Source: JAWLFY01 sp964462125
GTDB lineage: Bacteria > Planctomycetota > Planctomycetia > Pirellulales > Pirellulaceae
Direction of reading: 5' to 3'
Assembly (NCBI GenBank): GCA_964462125.1
Contig: CAYWXT010000047.1
Location: 1-28,050, forward strand
Length of the DNA: 28,050 nt
The notes beneath the pieces were generated by a model. That model saw only the letters and a list, made by a program, of their open reading frames with translations, did not search any database and was not told the DNA's origin. The first letter of the stretch is position 1, and each line of letters starts with the position of its first letter. Positions 7,463-16,689 of this stretch are shown piece by piece. Both the position numbers and the translations under genes were made by a program.

Positions 7463-9246
7463 GCCGCCTCTCCTCCCGGACCCCGTTCACGCTCCAGCGA
7501 CACGTCGAATTCGCTAAGCGCCGGGACCATCATCGCGGCGATCGTGAACCCGTAGCCCGTCACCAGCGCGAAGAAGACAAACAGGTGGTCGGACTGCAGC
7601 AAGAATTGGGTGATGCAATAGAACGTGATCAGCGGCAACAGGAACGATGCAGCGAAGATGGCGGGGGAGGGATTACGCCAGCCCAACGACGCAAACAGTG
7701 CGGCGCCGCCGCCGAGAATCATCAGCAAGAAGGGGGCGAGCTGCAGCTGAAATGCCCCGCGAAAACTGACCATGATCGTCATGCAGATGGCGATCCCCAC
7801 GCACAGAAAAAAGACCGTCCCCAGGCTGGCCAACGTCGCCGTGCGGCCCGCCACGTGGCTCAACCCGGCATGGATGCCGAGCATGATCACGAACAGATCC
7901 AGCACGACCGCGCCGAGCAAGGTGTAGCCGAGGTTCTCTAGTGTCATCACGCCGCTGAAACCCAGATGGACAGCCAACAACATCGGCAGCAGGATCATCT
8001 CCTTGGCCACATACATGACCCCCAGCAGTTTGCCGAACACGAATTCGGCGGGGGTCAGATCGGTGACCAACAACAGATCGAGGGCCAGACCGTCCCGCTC
8101 CCCGGTGATCGAATTAACCGCCAAGGCATTGATTAGCACCAGACTGATCACCCCGATTGTCGCCAGGGGGATCGTCGCCGCGGGCAGTGCTCGTCCCACT
8201 CGGCCTGCTGGTTCGTATGCGGCCCCGCTCTGGATCTGCCACTGAACGGCGGCCGCGACCAGCGCGAAGAGCACGACAAAGGCGACGCGGATCACGACCA
8301 CCTTGCGGCCGTACGCCCAGGTGCGGATCTCGCGCCACAAGATCGGGTTTCGCCATACCGGACGGGGTGCCCGCACGGTCCATGCAGCAGGCTCCCCGGT
8401 TTCGGCTCTCTCCTCGGACGTCCCCTCCGGCGAGAGCTCATCCTCCGGGTCCCGGCGTTGAACCTCGCGGGACGGATTCCAAAGGCGGACCCGGGCGACG
8501 CCGATCCATAGCACCAGGGCCGAGAGCGCGAGCGTGGTGGCTACGAATAGGCCGACCCCGATCGCCACCTTCGGCGAGAGGCTCGCCAGGGGGGAGGCGG
8601 CAGCAGCCAAGGCGCGGGGAGGACTGATTGCCAAGAGCCCGGGCCCTAGGAACTCCGACGCCACCACCCCCGCCAATTCTCCCACGCCGACGTACATCAA
8701 GAGCAACAAGACCGTCAATGCGATTGCCTGAAACGTCTTCTCGCGCCACAACGCCACGACGGTGCCCACCGAGCCGCAGAGAACGATTGTCGACAGCGTC
8801 ACCGCCGTCACCGCCGCTACCTGCTGCGGGGAGACCCCGCCCAACAGCGGCAGACACAAAAAGAGCGGCAAACCGCCGAGCAGCAATGACAGGGGGGTGA
8901 GCAACGTCGCCACGAGTTTGCCCACCACCACCTCGAAACCGGTCAGACGCGTCATCAAAAGCAGCAGCAGCGTCCGGCGGTCCTTCTCTTGAGCCACGCT
9001 GCTGGCCGCCCCTGCGGCTGCGAAACTGCTTAGCACCAGCAGCTGCAGCGGTGCCAGCAATGCAAACATGCCACCACCGAAGCGGGCCGCATCGGAGTTG
9101 CTCGCCACCGACCGGCCACCATCCAGGACCAGGTAGCCGGTGCAGAGCAGGGCGAACAGCGAAAGCACGTAGATTGCCCGGCTTGAGTACGTCTTGGGGC
9201 GTTTGGGCGATACCAGCGCTTCACGGTTGAAAACGGGGCCGAGCAT
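7459..9246 (-). CDS. ABC-2 type transporter permease with duplicated halves
   Basis: A ~595-residue ABC-2 type permease. It consists of two similar six-helix halves, each opening with an Asn/Pro-x-x-x-Arg-Glu motif: LGPVFNREALVSPKR at the N-terminus and RNPILWREIRTW near the middle. Each opening is followed by a first helix and by the family's glycine/threonine-rich loop (SSVAQEKDRRTLLLLLMTRL in half 1, NSITGERDGLALDLLLVTDL in half 2). These E-K/R-D-x-x-L-x-L-L-L loops are typical of ABC-2 membrane domains. A charged linker (about 300-335) separates the halves. The ATPase is not in this window. The frame extends to a GTG at 9333, but MLGP...REAL at 9246 is the usual start for this planctomycete-type family. 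It is the first gene of the overlapping unit with the two CNNM genes. Confidence 0.88.
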   Translation of the reverse strand: MLGPVFNREALVSPKRPKTYSSRAIYVLSLFALLCTGYLVLDGGRSVASNSDAARFGGGMFALLAPLQLLVLSSFAAAGAASSVAQEKDRRTLLLLLMTRLTGFEVVVGKLVATLLTPLSLLLGGLPLFLCLPLLGGVSPQQVAAVTAVTLSTIVLCGSVGTVVALWREKTFQAIALTVLLLLMYVGVGELAGVVASEFLGPGLLAISPPRALAAAASPLASLSPKVAIGVGLFVATTLALSALVLWIGVARVRLWNPSREVQRRDPEDELSPEGTSEERAETGEPAAWTVRAPRPVWRNPILWREIRTWAYGRKVVVIRVAFVVLFALVAAAVQWQIQSGAAYEPAGRVGRALPAATIPLATIGVISLVLINALAVNSITGERDGLALDLLLVTDLTPAEFVFGKLLGVMYVAKEMILLPMLLAVHLGFSGVMTLENLGYTLLGAVVLDLFVIMLGIHAGLSHVAGRTATLASLGTVFFLCVGIAICMTIMVSFRGAFQLQLAPFLLMILGGGAALFASLGWRNPSPAIFAASFLLPLITFYCITQFLLQSDHLFVFFALVTGYGFTIAAMMVPALSEFDVSLERERGPGGEAA

Positions 9247-9531
9247 CGGTGGATTGGCAACGGTTGAACGGGACAAATCGAGAAGCCGCCGGTGATAGAG
9301 TCTCTCCAGGGTATCAACTACCGGCGGCCTCACCGAGGGGCAGGGCCAGCTCCGGGACGTGAGCCGGCCGTAAAAATCGTCAGCATCGGTCTCCGGTCAT
9401 CACGACTGCGATCTGTTCGCGGGTGGCGTGGTTCCCGCCACCCCGGCGGCGCGCTCGTAGGGTAGGGTTCCGGTAACCAACTCACCCCTGTGCTTGTCTG
9501 ACCAATCGTGGCTCCCACCCCGTTGAATCCC

Positions 9532-9726
9532 ATGAGTTCATCATCCCAACTTTGGGCGATCTTCACGTTCCTTCGGGAAGAAGATGGCCCCACCGCTGTG
9601 GAGTACGCGGTGATGCTCGCGTTGATCATCGTCGCCTGCCTCACCTCCGTCGGATTTTTGGCCTCGCAAACCGGCGAAAGCTTTGATCGGTCGGCCAATG
9701 CGATTGCCGGCGCTCTTGGCAACTAG
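9532..9726 (+). CDS. Flp-family type IVb pilin
   Basis: A 64-residue Flp/Fap pilin subunit. The core GPTAVEYAVMLALIIVACL is the Flp signature: a prepilin-peptidase (TadV/TadA-type) site after Gly, then the Glu at +5 of the mature protein, followed by the hydrophobic assembly helix. A short hydrophilic leader (SSSSQLWAIFTFLREEDG) precedes it. The GTG at 9508 would add eight residues; the ATG at 9532 gives a leader of the usual length. The Tad secretion and assembly genes are not in the window, so this is an isolated pilin gene. It ends 24 nt upstream of the cobalamin riboswitch, and read-through into that leader is possible. Confidence 0.9.
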   Translation: MSSSSQLWAIFTFLREEDGPTAVEYAVMLALIIVACLTSVGFLASQTGESFDRSANAIAGALGN

Positions 9727-9750
9727 CGTTGCCCGTTGACAAGGCGACCT

Positions 9751-10014
9751 GTGCTGGTAGGATCTTCAGCGGCTGTGGTGGCGATCGTTCCTTCTGGTTC
9801 GATCGTGAACAGGGAACTCCGGTGAAATTCCGGGACGGACCGGCCGCTGTGAACCGCCTGCGGGTCGCCTTCTCTCTGGTATGACGGTGTCATTGTCAGA
9901 GGCGAAGTCGAGACGCACGTCGACGCCTCCTTCTTTGAGGAATGCCATTGCTCGGGTCACCGGGTGAGAAGGCCTTGAGCGTTGTTGGGCGGTGAGTCAG
10001 AAGACCTACCACAC
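9751..10014 (+). ncRNA. Cobalamin (adenosylcobalamin-type) riboswitch
   Basis: Conserved elements are present in the right order. AACAGGGAAC (9808-9817) is followed by a CCGG...CCGG hairpin holding TGAAATT (9819-9833), then CGGACCGGCCGCTGTGA (about 9835-9851), and at the 3' end GAGTCAGAAGACCTACC (9994-10010). These correspond to the B12-box consensus AGGGAA / CCGGTG-AA-TCC / CCGC-ACTGTGA and to the terminal GTCAGGA-GACCTGCC. The ends pair: GTGCTGGTAGG (9751-9761) with CCTACCACAC (10005-10014) makes a 10-bp P1 stem with one bulged C. A small P3 stem GTTC/GAAC (9797-9810) lies just before the AGGGAA. The ~140 nt between the box and the 3' element is long and contains a further hairpin (GGCG...TCGA / TCGA...CGCC, about 9901-9927). 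The expression platform was not identified. Confidence 0.88.
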
Positions 10015-10163
10015 GCCACGCGATCCCACCCTCCGGGCTCATGGGTTCAGATCGCCACCATGACGGTTCCCGTGGCAACGTGCATGTGGCCCCGCGCCCG
10101 TTGCCCGAGAACGTCGCCAACCGTCTGCGGCGATGTCTCTCCACGATCACGGTCCCACTCGCC

Positions 10164-10379
10164 ATGCGTCTCGACTCCCCCTGTGTCCACCTCTGCCGGC
10201 TGGATCAACACGGCTGTTGTCACGGTTGCTCCCGCACCCGAGATGAAATTGCCGCGTGGCCGACAGCGTCTCTGAGCCGACAGCTCGAGATCCTTCTCGC
10301 CTGCGGTCAGCGGCGGGCAGCGACCGTCACCGCAGCGGGGCCGTCATCGAGCCGATCGCTCCCCCGAGCCCCCCACTGA
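10164..10379 (+). CDS. DUF1289-family Cys-rich small protein
   Basis: A 71-residue protein whose N-terminal half fits the DUF1289 pattern SPC-x3-C-R-L-D-x-x-G-x-C-x-GC-x-R-T-x-x-EI-x-x-W. The visible Cys are C7, C11, C19 and C22 (with C18 extra), followed by SRTRDEIAAW at 23-32. The four-Cys layout suggests a zinc or iron-sulfur site; no function is established for the family as far as I know. The tail after residue 50 is Ala/Ser/Arg-rich. The ATG at 10164 puts SPC close to the N-terminus, as is usual; the frame is open to an ATG at 10041, about 27 nt after the riboswitch. It ends 9 nt before the DUF1559 gene, so the two are probably co-transcribed under the cobalamin riboswitch. Confidence 0.75.
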   Translation: MRLDSPCVHLCRLDQHGCCHGCSRTRDEIAAWPTASLSRQLEILLACGQRRAATVTAAGPSSSRSLPRAPH

Positions 10380-10388
10380 GGCGAAACC

Positions 10389-11345
10389 ATGTCGATCGGT
10401 CGAATTGCCGGCCGCGGACGCCGATCAGCCGGGGCGGCGATGACCTTAGTGGAGTTGCTGGTGGTGCTGGCGATCGCGACGATCCTGTTGGGGTTGCTGC
10501 TGCCGGCGGTTCAGACCGCGCGGGAGGCCGCCCGGCGTTTGCACTGTCAAAACAACTTGAAACAGATCGGCTTGGGACTTCATAACTATGAAAGCGCCCA
10601 CCGCGTCTTTCCCAAAGGCGGGGCCGGGGCGGTCAGTTTGACCGACCCGGCGGTTCGAGCCCGCTGGCGAATGTCGTGGGGCGCGTCGATTTTGCCGTTC
10701 CTTGAACAAGCGGCACTCTATGAATCGATCGATCCTCACCGGCCATTCATCCATGCCGACAACCGATCCGCCGGGCAGACTCCGGTGGAAACGTACCTCT
10801 GCCCGTCGGCCCCGAAAAATGAGCTCCTTCGCCCCCGTGTTGACGCGCCGCCGCCGGCGCCACGGTACGCCCGAACCGATTACGGCGGGAATTATGGCGA
10901 ACGCGGGCTCCGCTGCTATCCGAGAACGAATTGCCGCAACCAATATCCCAACGGCGGCGGCGGGCGGGGAACGCTGATGTTGGGAACAGATCAAGACGTC
11001 GGTGCGAGAGACATCTTGGACGGGTTGTCCCAAACAATCATGGTCGGCGAAGCGCCCGAGGGACTGCATTCAATTTGGATCGGTCACAAAAACGTATTTG
11101 ACCAAAGTGTTCCGCTCGACGCTCGATCCCAACACGGATCGCCATGGCAGCCTTGCCATCCCGCATTCAAAAGTTCGTCCGGCAATTTCTGTGATTTCGG
11201 CCAGGAATTCCACAGCTATCACCCCGGTGGCAGTGCGTTTGCTTTTGCCGACGGATCCACACATTTCTTGAGCGACCATATCGACTTCAAGCTGTTCGCC
11301 GCCCTGTTGTCCAGACGCGGTGGTGAGGTCGTGGGTGAGTTTTGA
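10389..11345 (+). CDS. DUF1559 protein with type II/IV prepilin-like N-terminus
   Basis: A 318-residue planctomycete-type DUF1559 protein. The N-terminus has the prepilin N-methylation motif MTLVELLVVLAIATILLGLL (18-37), with Glu at +5, followed by AREAARRLHCQNNLKQIGL. The C-terminal block SYHPGGSAFAFADGSTHFL (about 277-295) is the conserved H-x9-DG region of the family. It is likely processed by a prepilin peptidase and displayed as a pseudopilin on the membrane or surface. The residue before the cleavage point is Ala17 rather than Gly, which may lower processing. Six further Cys in the C-terminal domain could form disulfides. GAGG (10378-10381), overlapping the previous stop, precedes the ATG. 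The position after the riboswitch and DUF1289 gene suggests corrinoid control. Confidence 0.93.
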   Translation: MSIGRIAGRGRRSAGAAMTLVELLVVLAIATILLGLLLPAVQTAREAARRLHCQNNLKQIGLGLHNYESAHRVFPKGGAGAVSLTDPAVRARWRMSWGASILPFLEQAALYESIDPHRPFIHADNRSAGQTPVETYLCPSAPKNELLRPRVDAPPPAPRYARTDYGGNYGERGLRCYPRTNCRNQYPNGGGGRGTLMLGTDQDVGARDILDGLSQTIMVGEAPEGLHSIWIGHKNVFDQSVPLDARSQHGSPWQPCHPAFKSSSGNFCDFGQEFHSYHPGGSAFAFADGSTHFLSDHIDFKLFAALLSRRGGEVVGEF

Positions 11346-11385
11346 CCGGTTGTTCTTACTCTGGGAAACATCAAGGAAATATTCA

Positions 11386-12225
11386 ATGAAACGATTGGTT
11401 TTGTTTCTGTCGGCGATGCTGCCGTTGTCGGTTTCGCCTGTCAGCTACGCAGAGGTAACGGTCGATTTCGAGGAATTGAACCCGCCAACAGAAACGGAAA
11501 ACGAGGGAGGGACTGGCAGTTATTTCGACGGATACGGTTCCGAAGCAGAAACGGGAACGTGGACATCGCAGGATACCAGCTTCAACACGAATGAATTTGG
11601 GCCGGGTTGGAGTTATTCCAATGTGGTGGACACCACGACCCCGGGGTTCGAAAACATGTTCGCTTCATTCACCGGAGGGGGGAGCGATGCGCTGGGAAAT
11701 ACTGTCGAAGGGGGGAACTACGCGATTGGAAACGGCAATGGCGCATTCGTAAATCTCCCGGAGATGATGCGAGTCGAGTCGACACGGGTGACCAACACGA
11801 CCTACGCCGCCCTGTCGATGCAGGATGGAGATGCATTCGCCACCAAGTTCAGCAGTGAGAACGACGACTTTTTCTCGGTGACCTTTCAAGGCTGGTCGGA
11901 GCAGGACGCCAGTGGTTCGGTGGTCGGCGAGGTGGAGTTTTTTCTGGCGGACTTTCGAGACGATAACGAATTGATCGTTGATTCTTGGGAGTCCTTGGAC
12001 TTATCGGAACTGGGGACGGCACGCTCGATCGGATTGGAATTTGCCTCATCCGACGTCGGTGAATTTGGAATCAACACGCCGATGTATGTCGCGGTCGACA
12101 ACCTGCAGATCACGGCAGTCCCGGAACCGGCGATGGTCATGGCCCTCGCCGCGTTGGCGCTGGGGATCACGGCGGTAGAGGTTCGCCGGCGGCGCCGCTG
12201 GTCGGCTCATCACGACAGAGCGTGA
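11386..12225 (+). CDS. DUF4465 domain secreted protein with PEP-CTERM sorting signal
   Basis: A 279-residue exported protein. The signal peptide is residues 1-22 (basic MKR, hydrophobic core, cleavage about SYA|EV). The middle (about 25-243) follows the DUF4465 pattern: VDFEEL, then GPGWSYSNVVDTTTPGFENM (72-91), NYAIGNG, then EVEFFLADFRDDN (182-194), DSWESLDLSELG, and GFGINTPMYVAVDNL-type ending (226-240). The C-terminus is a PEP-CTERM signal, VPEP (245-248), then a hydrophobic helix and a run of Arg, so an exosortase elsewhere should process and anchor it. The ATG at 11386 has AAGGAA upstream and starts the signal peptide; the longer frame would overlap DUF1559. It lies 40 nt after the DUF1559 gene. 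From memory, DUF4465 proteins occur in cobamide uptake loci of Bacteroidetes, which fits the riboswitch here, but this was not verified. Confidence 0.88.
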   Translation: MKRLVLFLSAMLPLSVSPVSYAEVTVDFEELNPPTETENEGGTGSYFDGYGSEAETGTWTSQDTSFNTNEFGPGWSYSNVVDTTTPGFENMFASFTGGGSDALGNTVEGGNYAIGNGNGAFVNLPEMMRVESTRVTNTTYAALSMQDGDAFATKFSSENDDFFSVTFQGWSEQDASGSVVGEVEFFLADFRDDNELIVDSWESLDLSELGTARSIGLEFASSDVGEFGINTPMYVAVDNLQITAVPEPAMVMALAALALGITAVEVRRRRRWSAHHDRA

Positions 12226-12292
12226 TCGGTACATTGTTAGGGCCGAAGCGTCACTCGCCTTCCCTTGACACCAGGCCACGCCCTCACCACCG

Positions 12293-13042
12293 ATGCACTG
12301 TCAAATCGTGATCCCCGCGCGGCTCCGCTCCTCGCGGCTTCCGGAAAAACTGCTCCGCCGTGTCGGCGGCAAGTCGATCCTGCAGCATACCCATGACGCC
12401 GCGTCTCGCTCGCGACTGGCGGGCGGCGTGGTCGTTGCTGTGGACGACCCGCGGCTGGCCGCCGAAGTGGCGTCGTTTGGCGGACGGGCGGTCATGACGT
12501 CGGTCGATTGCCCCAGCGGCACCGACCGGATCGCCGAGGTCGCGGCGCAGCTGCCGGAGACCGAGGTTTTCGTGAACGTCCAGGGGGATGAACCGGAGAT
12601 CGAACCGGAGGTGATCGACGCGGTGGGGAGCAAGCTGATCGGTGATCCCGCGGCCGACATCGCCACCGCCGCGACGGCAATCCGAGAGGCAGCGAGACTC
12701 GGCGACGCCAACTGCGTCAAGGTGGTGATGGGGGGAGGGGGCCGGGCAATCTACTTCAGCCGGGCCGCCGTACCGCATCTCCGGGAAGGGGGCGTCGACA
12801 CGGCCCTTGCCGCCGAGCCCCCCCTGTTCTGGCACCACGTCGGGATTTATGCCTACCGCCGAGACTTCTTGGCGTGGTTCGCCGCCGAGCCGCCGAGCCG
12901 CTTGGAGCAGGCGGAAAAGCTGGAGCAGCTGCGGGCGATCGAGGCGGGGAAGCGGGTCGTGGTCGCGGAGATTGAAGCGGCCACCGCGGGCATCGATACC
13001 CCGGCGGATCTGAAGGCCTTCGCCGCCCGCTATTCGAGGTGA
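12293..13042 (+). CDS. kdsB: 3-deoxy-manno-octulosonate cytidylyltransferase
   Basis: A 249-residue cytosolic enzyme that makes CMP-Kdo from CTP and Kdo, activating Kdo for lipopolysaccharide core synthesis. The nucleotidyltransferase signature IPARLRSSRLPEKLL is at 7-21, GTDRIAEV at 76-83, and VNVQGDEPEIEP at 94-105. YFSRAAVPH, WHHVGIYAYRRDFL and EKLEQLRAIE-x-G follow in the expected order. Length is normal for KdsB. The ATG at 12293 lies just before the first strand, with no clear ribosome binding site. Next comes pyrG, which supplies CTP, the co-substrate. Its presence implies an LPS-bearing outer membrane. Confidence 0.95.
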   Translation: MHCQIVIPARLRSSRLPEKLLRRVGGKSILQHTHDAASRSRLAGGVVVAVDDPRLAAEVASFGGRAVMTSVDCPSGTDRIAEVAAQLPETEVFVNVQGDEPEIEPEVIDAVGSKLIGDPAADIATAATAIREAARLGDANCVKVVMGGGGRAIYFSRAAVPHLREGGVDTALAAEPPLFWHHVGIYAYRRDFLAWFAAEPPSRLEQAEKLEQLRAIEAGKRVVVAEIEAATAGIDTPADLKAFAARYSR

Positions 13043-13114
13043 CCCTCGCCCGTTTGACGCCCATGGCGGGAAGGAGACTTTCGCGATTTGCGCCGCGCGG
13101 TATCATTCGAGTCC

Positions 13115-14776
<1,662 letters not shown>

Positions 14777-14825
14777 TCCGATGAACCCAAACACTGACTT
14801 CCCAACGCGTCGAAAGAATGCGGAC

Positions 14826-15377
14826 ATGAGTGACGAATCGAAACGGGGCGAGCGAGAGCCCAAAATCATCGTGGATGAAGATTGGAAGGAACAGGTCGCT
14901 CGCGAGAAGGAGGCGGCCCAAACGGAACCCCAGAGTGGTTCCGCCTCGGCGGACGCTGCGACGCGCGAATCTGGCGGCGAGACACCACCTCCAGAGCCCG
15001 AGGTGACTGCAAGGGCCACGCCCGATCAGACGTCGGAGTCGGGCCAGCCAGAGACGCCAAGCCAGGCACCGGAGTCAAGCCAGGCACCGGAGTCAAGCCA
15101 GGCGGAAGGGGCAGCGGCTTCCGACCGGAGCATGCCGCCACCGAGCTTCGAGTTCCTGGTGTCGATGCTGTTCACGCAGGCGATGAGCTTCCTGGGTCAA
15201 GTTCCCGATCCCGGGACGGGGGAAGCTCGCGTCGACAAGCCGATGGCCAAGCACAGTATCGACACGCTGGAGTTGCTGAGCGAGAAGACACAGGGCAACC
15301 TGACGGATGAGGAAGCGAAGATGCTCTCGGAAGCCTTGCACGCCTTGCGGATGATGTTCGTCAACGTCAAGGGTTAG
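14826..15377 (+). CDS. DUF1844 domain protein
   Basis: A 183-residue protein. The N-terminus SDESKRGEREPKIIVDEDWKE is a typical opening of planctomycete DUF1844 proteins. A low-complexity Pro/Glu/Ser/Thr linker follows (about 25-105) and contains the SQAPES repeat. The DUF1844 domain is about 110-183: PSFEFLVSMLFTQAMSFLG, then AKHSIDTLELLSEKTQGNLT, then LHALRMMFVNV. The domain is all-helical and its function is unknown. An ATG at 14781 would add 15 residues; the ATG at 14826 fits the family start better. The last 11 bp overlap the 3' end of the convergent epimerase gene. Confidence 0.88.
   Translation: MSDESKRGEREPKIIVDEDWKEQVAREKEAAQTEPQSGSASADAATRESGGETPPPEPEVTARATPDQTSESGQPETPSQAPESSQAPESSQAEGAAASDRSMPPPSFEFLVSMLFTQAMSFLGQVPDPGTGEARVDKPMAKHSIDTLELLSEKTQGNLTDEEAKMLSEALHALRMMFVNVKG
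15060..15103 (+). repeat. 18-bp tandem repeat inside the DUF1844 gene
   Basis: AGCCAGGCACCGGAGTCA occurs twice exactly (15060-15077 and 15078-15095), with an 8-nt partial third copy. It encodes SQAPES-type hexapeptides in the linker. A unit length divisible by three keeps the frame, so copy number could vary among strains by slippage. Confidence 0.85.
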
Positions 15378-16359
15378 CCCCGCGTTGGTACTCCGCCACC
15401 GCGTCGATGATGTCGTCCAGCGAATAGGTGGGGCGGAACCCGATCGCGGCGCGGACTCGGCTCAGGTCGGGAACTCGGCGGCGGATGTCCTCGAACGATT
15501 GGTCGTAGGCCTGCGAATAGCTCTGGTATTCGATTTCCGTCTCCGGGTTCACCCTCGCGATCACGCGGCGGGCGAGTTCCAGGATCGAAATCGGCTGGTC
15601 GCTGCCGATGTTGTAAACTCGCCCGAACGCCTCCGATGTTTCGGTCAGCCGGACTACCGCGTCGACCACGTCGCGGACGTCGGCGAAACAGCGGATCTGT
15701 TTCCCGTCATCGTGCACGACCAACCGCTGGCCGCGGAGCGCCGCATCGACGAAGCGTGGCAAGACCATGCCATAGGCCCCCGTTTGCCGCGCGCCAACGA
15801 CGTTGAAGAATCGTCCCACGACCACCGGCAGTTGCTGCTGTTTGAAGTGGGCCAGCGCCAGGAACTCATCGATCGCCTTGGAAACGCCGTAGCTCCAGCG
15901 GGGTTTGGTCGTCGCCCCAAACACTAGGTCGTCCTCCTCCGACCAGGTCTCCTTCGGGTTCTTGCCGTACACCTCGCTGGTGCTGGCGATGAAGCAGGGA
16001 ACGGGGGTCCCACGCTCGGCCCGCGATCCGAGTCGGTCGAGGATCAATTGCGTCGGGTAGATGTTCCGTTCGATCGTCTCGATTGGCTGCTTGGCGATCA
16101 GGGCCACCCCGACGGCCGCTGCGAGATGGAACACCCGCTCGGCACGCCCCACCAATTCGGCGACCAAGGCCACGTCGGCGACACTGCCGTGAATGCACTC
16201 CAGCCGCTCGTGGCCGGCAACCTGGCCCAAGTTCTCCAAACGCCCAGTCGAAAGGTCGTCCACGACGATCACCCGGTGGCCGTCGGCCAATAAACGCTCG
16301 GTCAGGTGCGAGCCGATGAATCCGGCCCCCCCGGTCACCAGGCATGTCTGCGCGTTCAC
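15367..16359 (-). CDS. NAD-dependent nucleotide-sugar epimerase/dehydratase
   Basis: A 330-residue extended short-chain dehydrogenase. The Rossmann motif VTGGAGFIGSHL is at 8-19, the NAD-binding VVDDLSTG at 32-39, the catalytic Ser/Thr region STSEVYG at 126-132, and Y157-x3-K161 in SYGVSK. GRFFNVVGARQTG (182-194) and HDDGKQIRCFADVRDVVDAV (216-235) match UDP-hexose 4-epimerase and UDP-glucuronate decarboxylase relatives. It likely acts on a UDP-sugar for surface polysaccharide or LPS; the exact substrate cannot be read from sequence. The gene sits beside kdsB/pyrG but on the opposite strand, with an 11-bp convergent overlap with the DUF1844 gene. Length is normal and all catalytic residues are present. 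Confidence 0.9.
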   Translation of the reverse strand: MNAQTCLVTGGAGFIGSHLTERLLADGHRVIVVDDLSTGRLENLGQVAGHERLECIHGSVADVALVAELVGRAERVFHLAAAVGVALIAKQPIETIERNIYPTQLILDRLGSRAERGTPVPCFIASTSEVYGKNPKETWSEEDDLVFGATTKPRWSYGVSKAIDEFLALAHFKQQQLPVVVGRFFNVVGARQTGAYGMVLPRFVDAALRGQRLVVHDDGKQIRCFADVRDVVDAVVRLTETSEAFGRVYNIGSDQPISILELARRVIARVNPETEIEYQSYSQAYDQSFEDIRRRVPDLSRVRAAIGFRPTYSLDDIIDAVAEYQRGANP

Positions 16360-16689
16360 GGCCTTGGGTTTCCTTCCAAATCGGTACTCTTTTGCCCCAA
16401 CGATGCGATTTCGGCTTGCCGGATGCGATCAATCTGCGAAAACCGAAACGGAGAGCCTACCGGGCAATCGTGGCGTCATCGGCGTTGCGTCCTCTTTGGG
16501 CTCCCTCACGGCCCCGGCGTTGTGGGGGGGAGAGCGAAACGCTAGGAGATTGGACCGCGCACCGCTAAACTTAAACCGCGCACCCGTAAACTTAAGTCGT
16601 ATCGCAACGCTCGCCCATCCCCTGCGAGCCAGCGGTCTCTCCCCAAATATGTTCGATCCGTAACGTATCGCTTCTCCCGGAGTGAATCT
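16360..16689. other. Divergent intergenic region (330 bp)
   Basis: This region separates the minus-strand epimerase from the plus-strand TPR/Exb cluster and should hold both promoters. No convincing gene is seen; open frames here lack motifs. Its clearest structure is the 21-bp tandem repeat at 16554-16595. A GGAGTGAA at 16678-16685 serves as the ribosome binding site of the TPR gene. Confidence 0.5.
16554..16595. repeat. 21-bp tandem direct repeat upstream of the TPR/Exb cluster
   Basis: ACCGCGCACCGCTAAACTTAA (16554-16574) is followed immediately by ACCGCGCACCCGTAAACTTAA (16575-16595), with 19 of 21 positions identical. The AT-rich TAAACTTAA half stands out in GC-rich surroundings. A 21-bp period is two helical turns, so a protein bound to each copy would lie on the same DNA face. 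The repeat ends 94 nt before the TPR gene start, a plausible operator position. Confidence 0.7.

Noticed and set aside
9736..9763. TTGACA with TAGGAT 16 bp downstream, a sigma-70-like promoter for the riboswitch transcript
   Set aside because: The -10 would lie inside the 5' strand of the P1 stem (9751-9761), so the transcript would lack it. The start must lie further upstream, or the similarity is chance.
9982..10275. 97-residue open frame overlapping the riboswitch 3' end
   Set aside because: It overlaps the conserved 3' riboswitch element and shadows the DUF1289 frame; its translation shows no family pattern.
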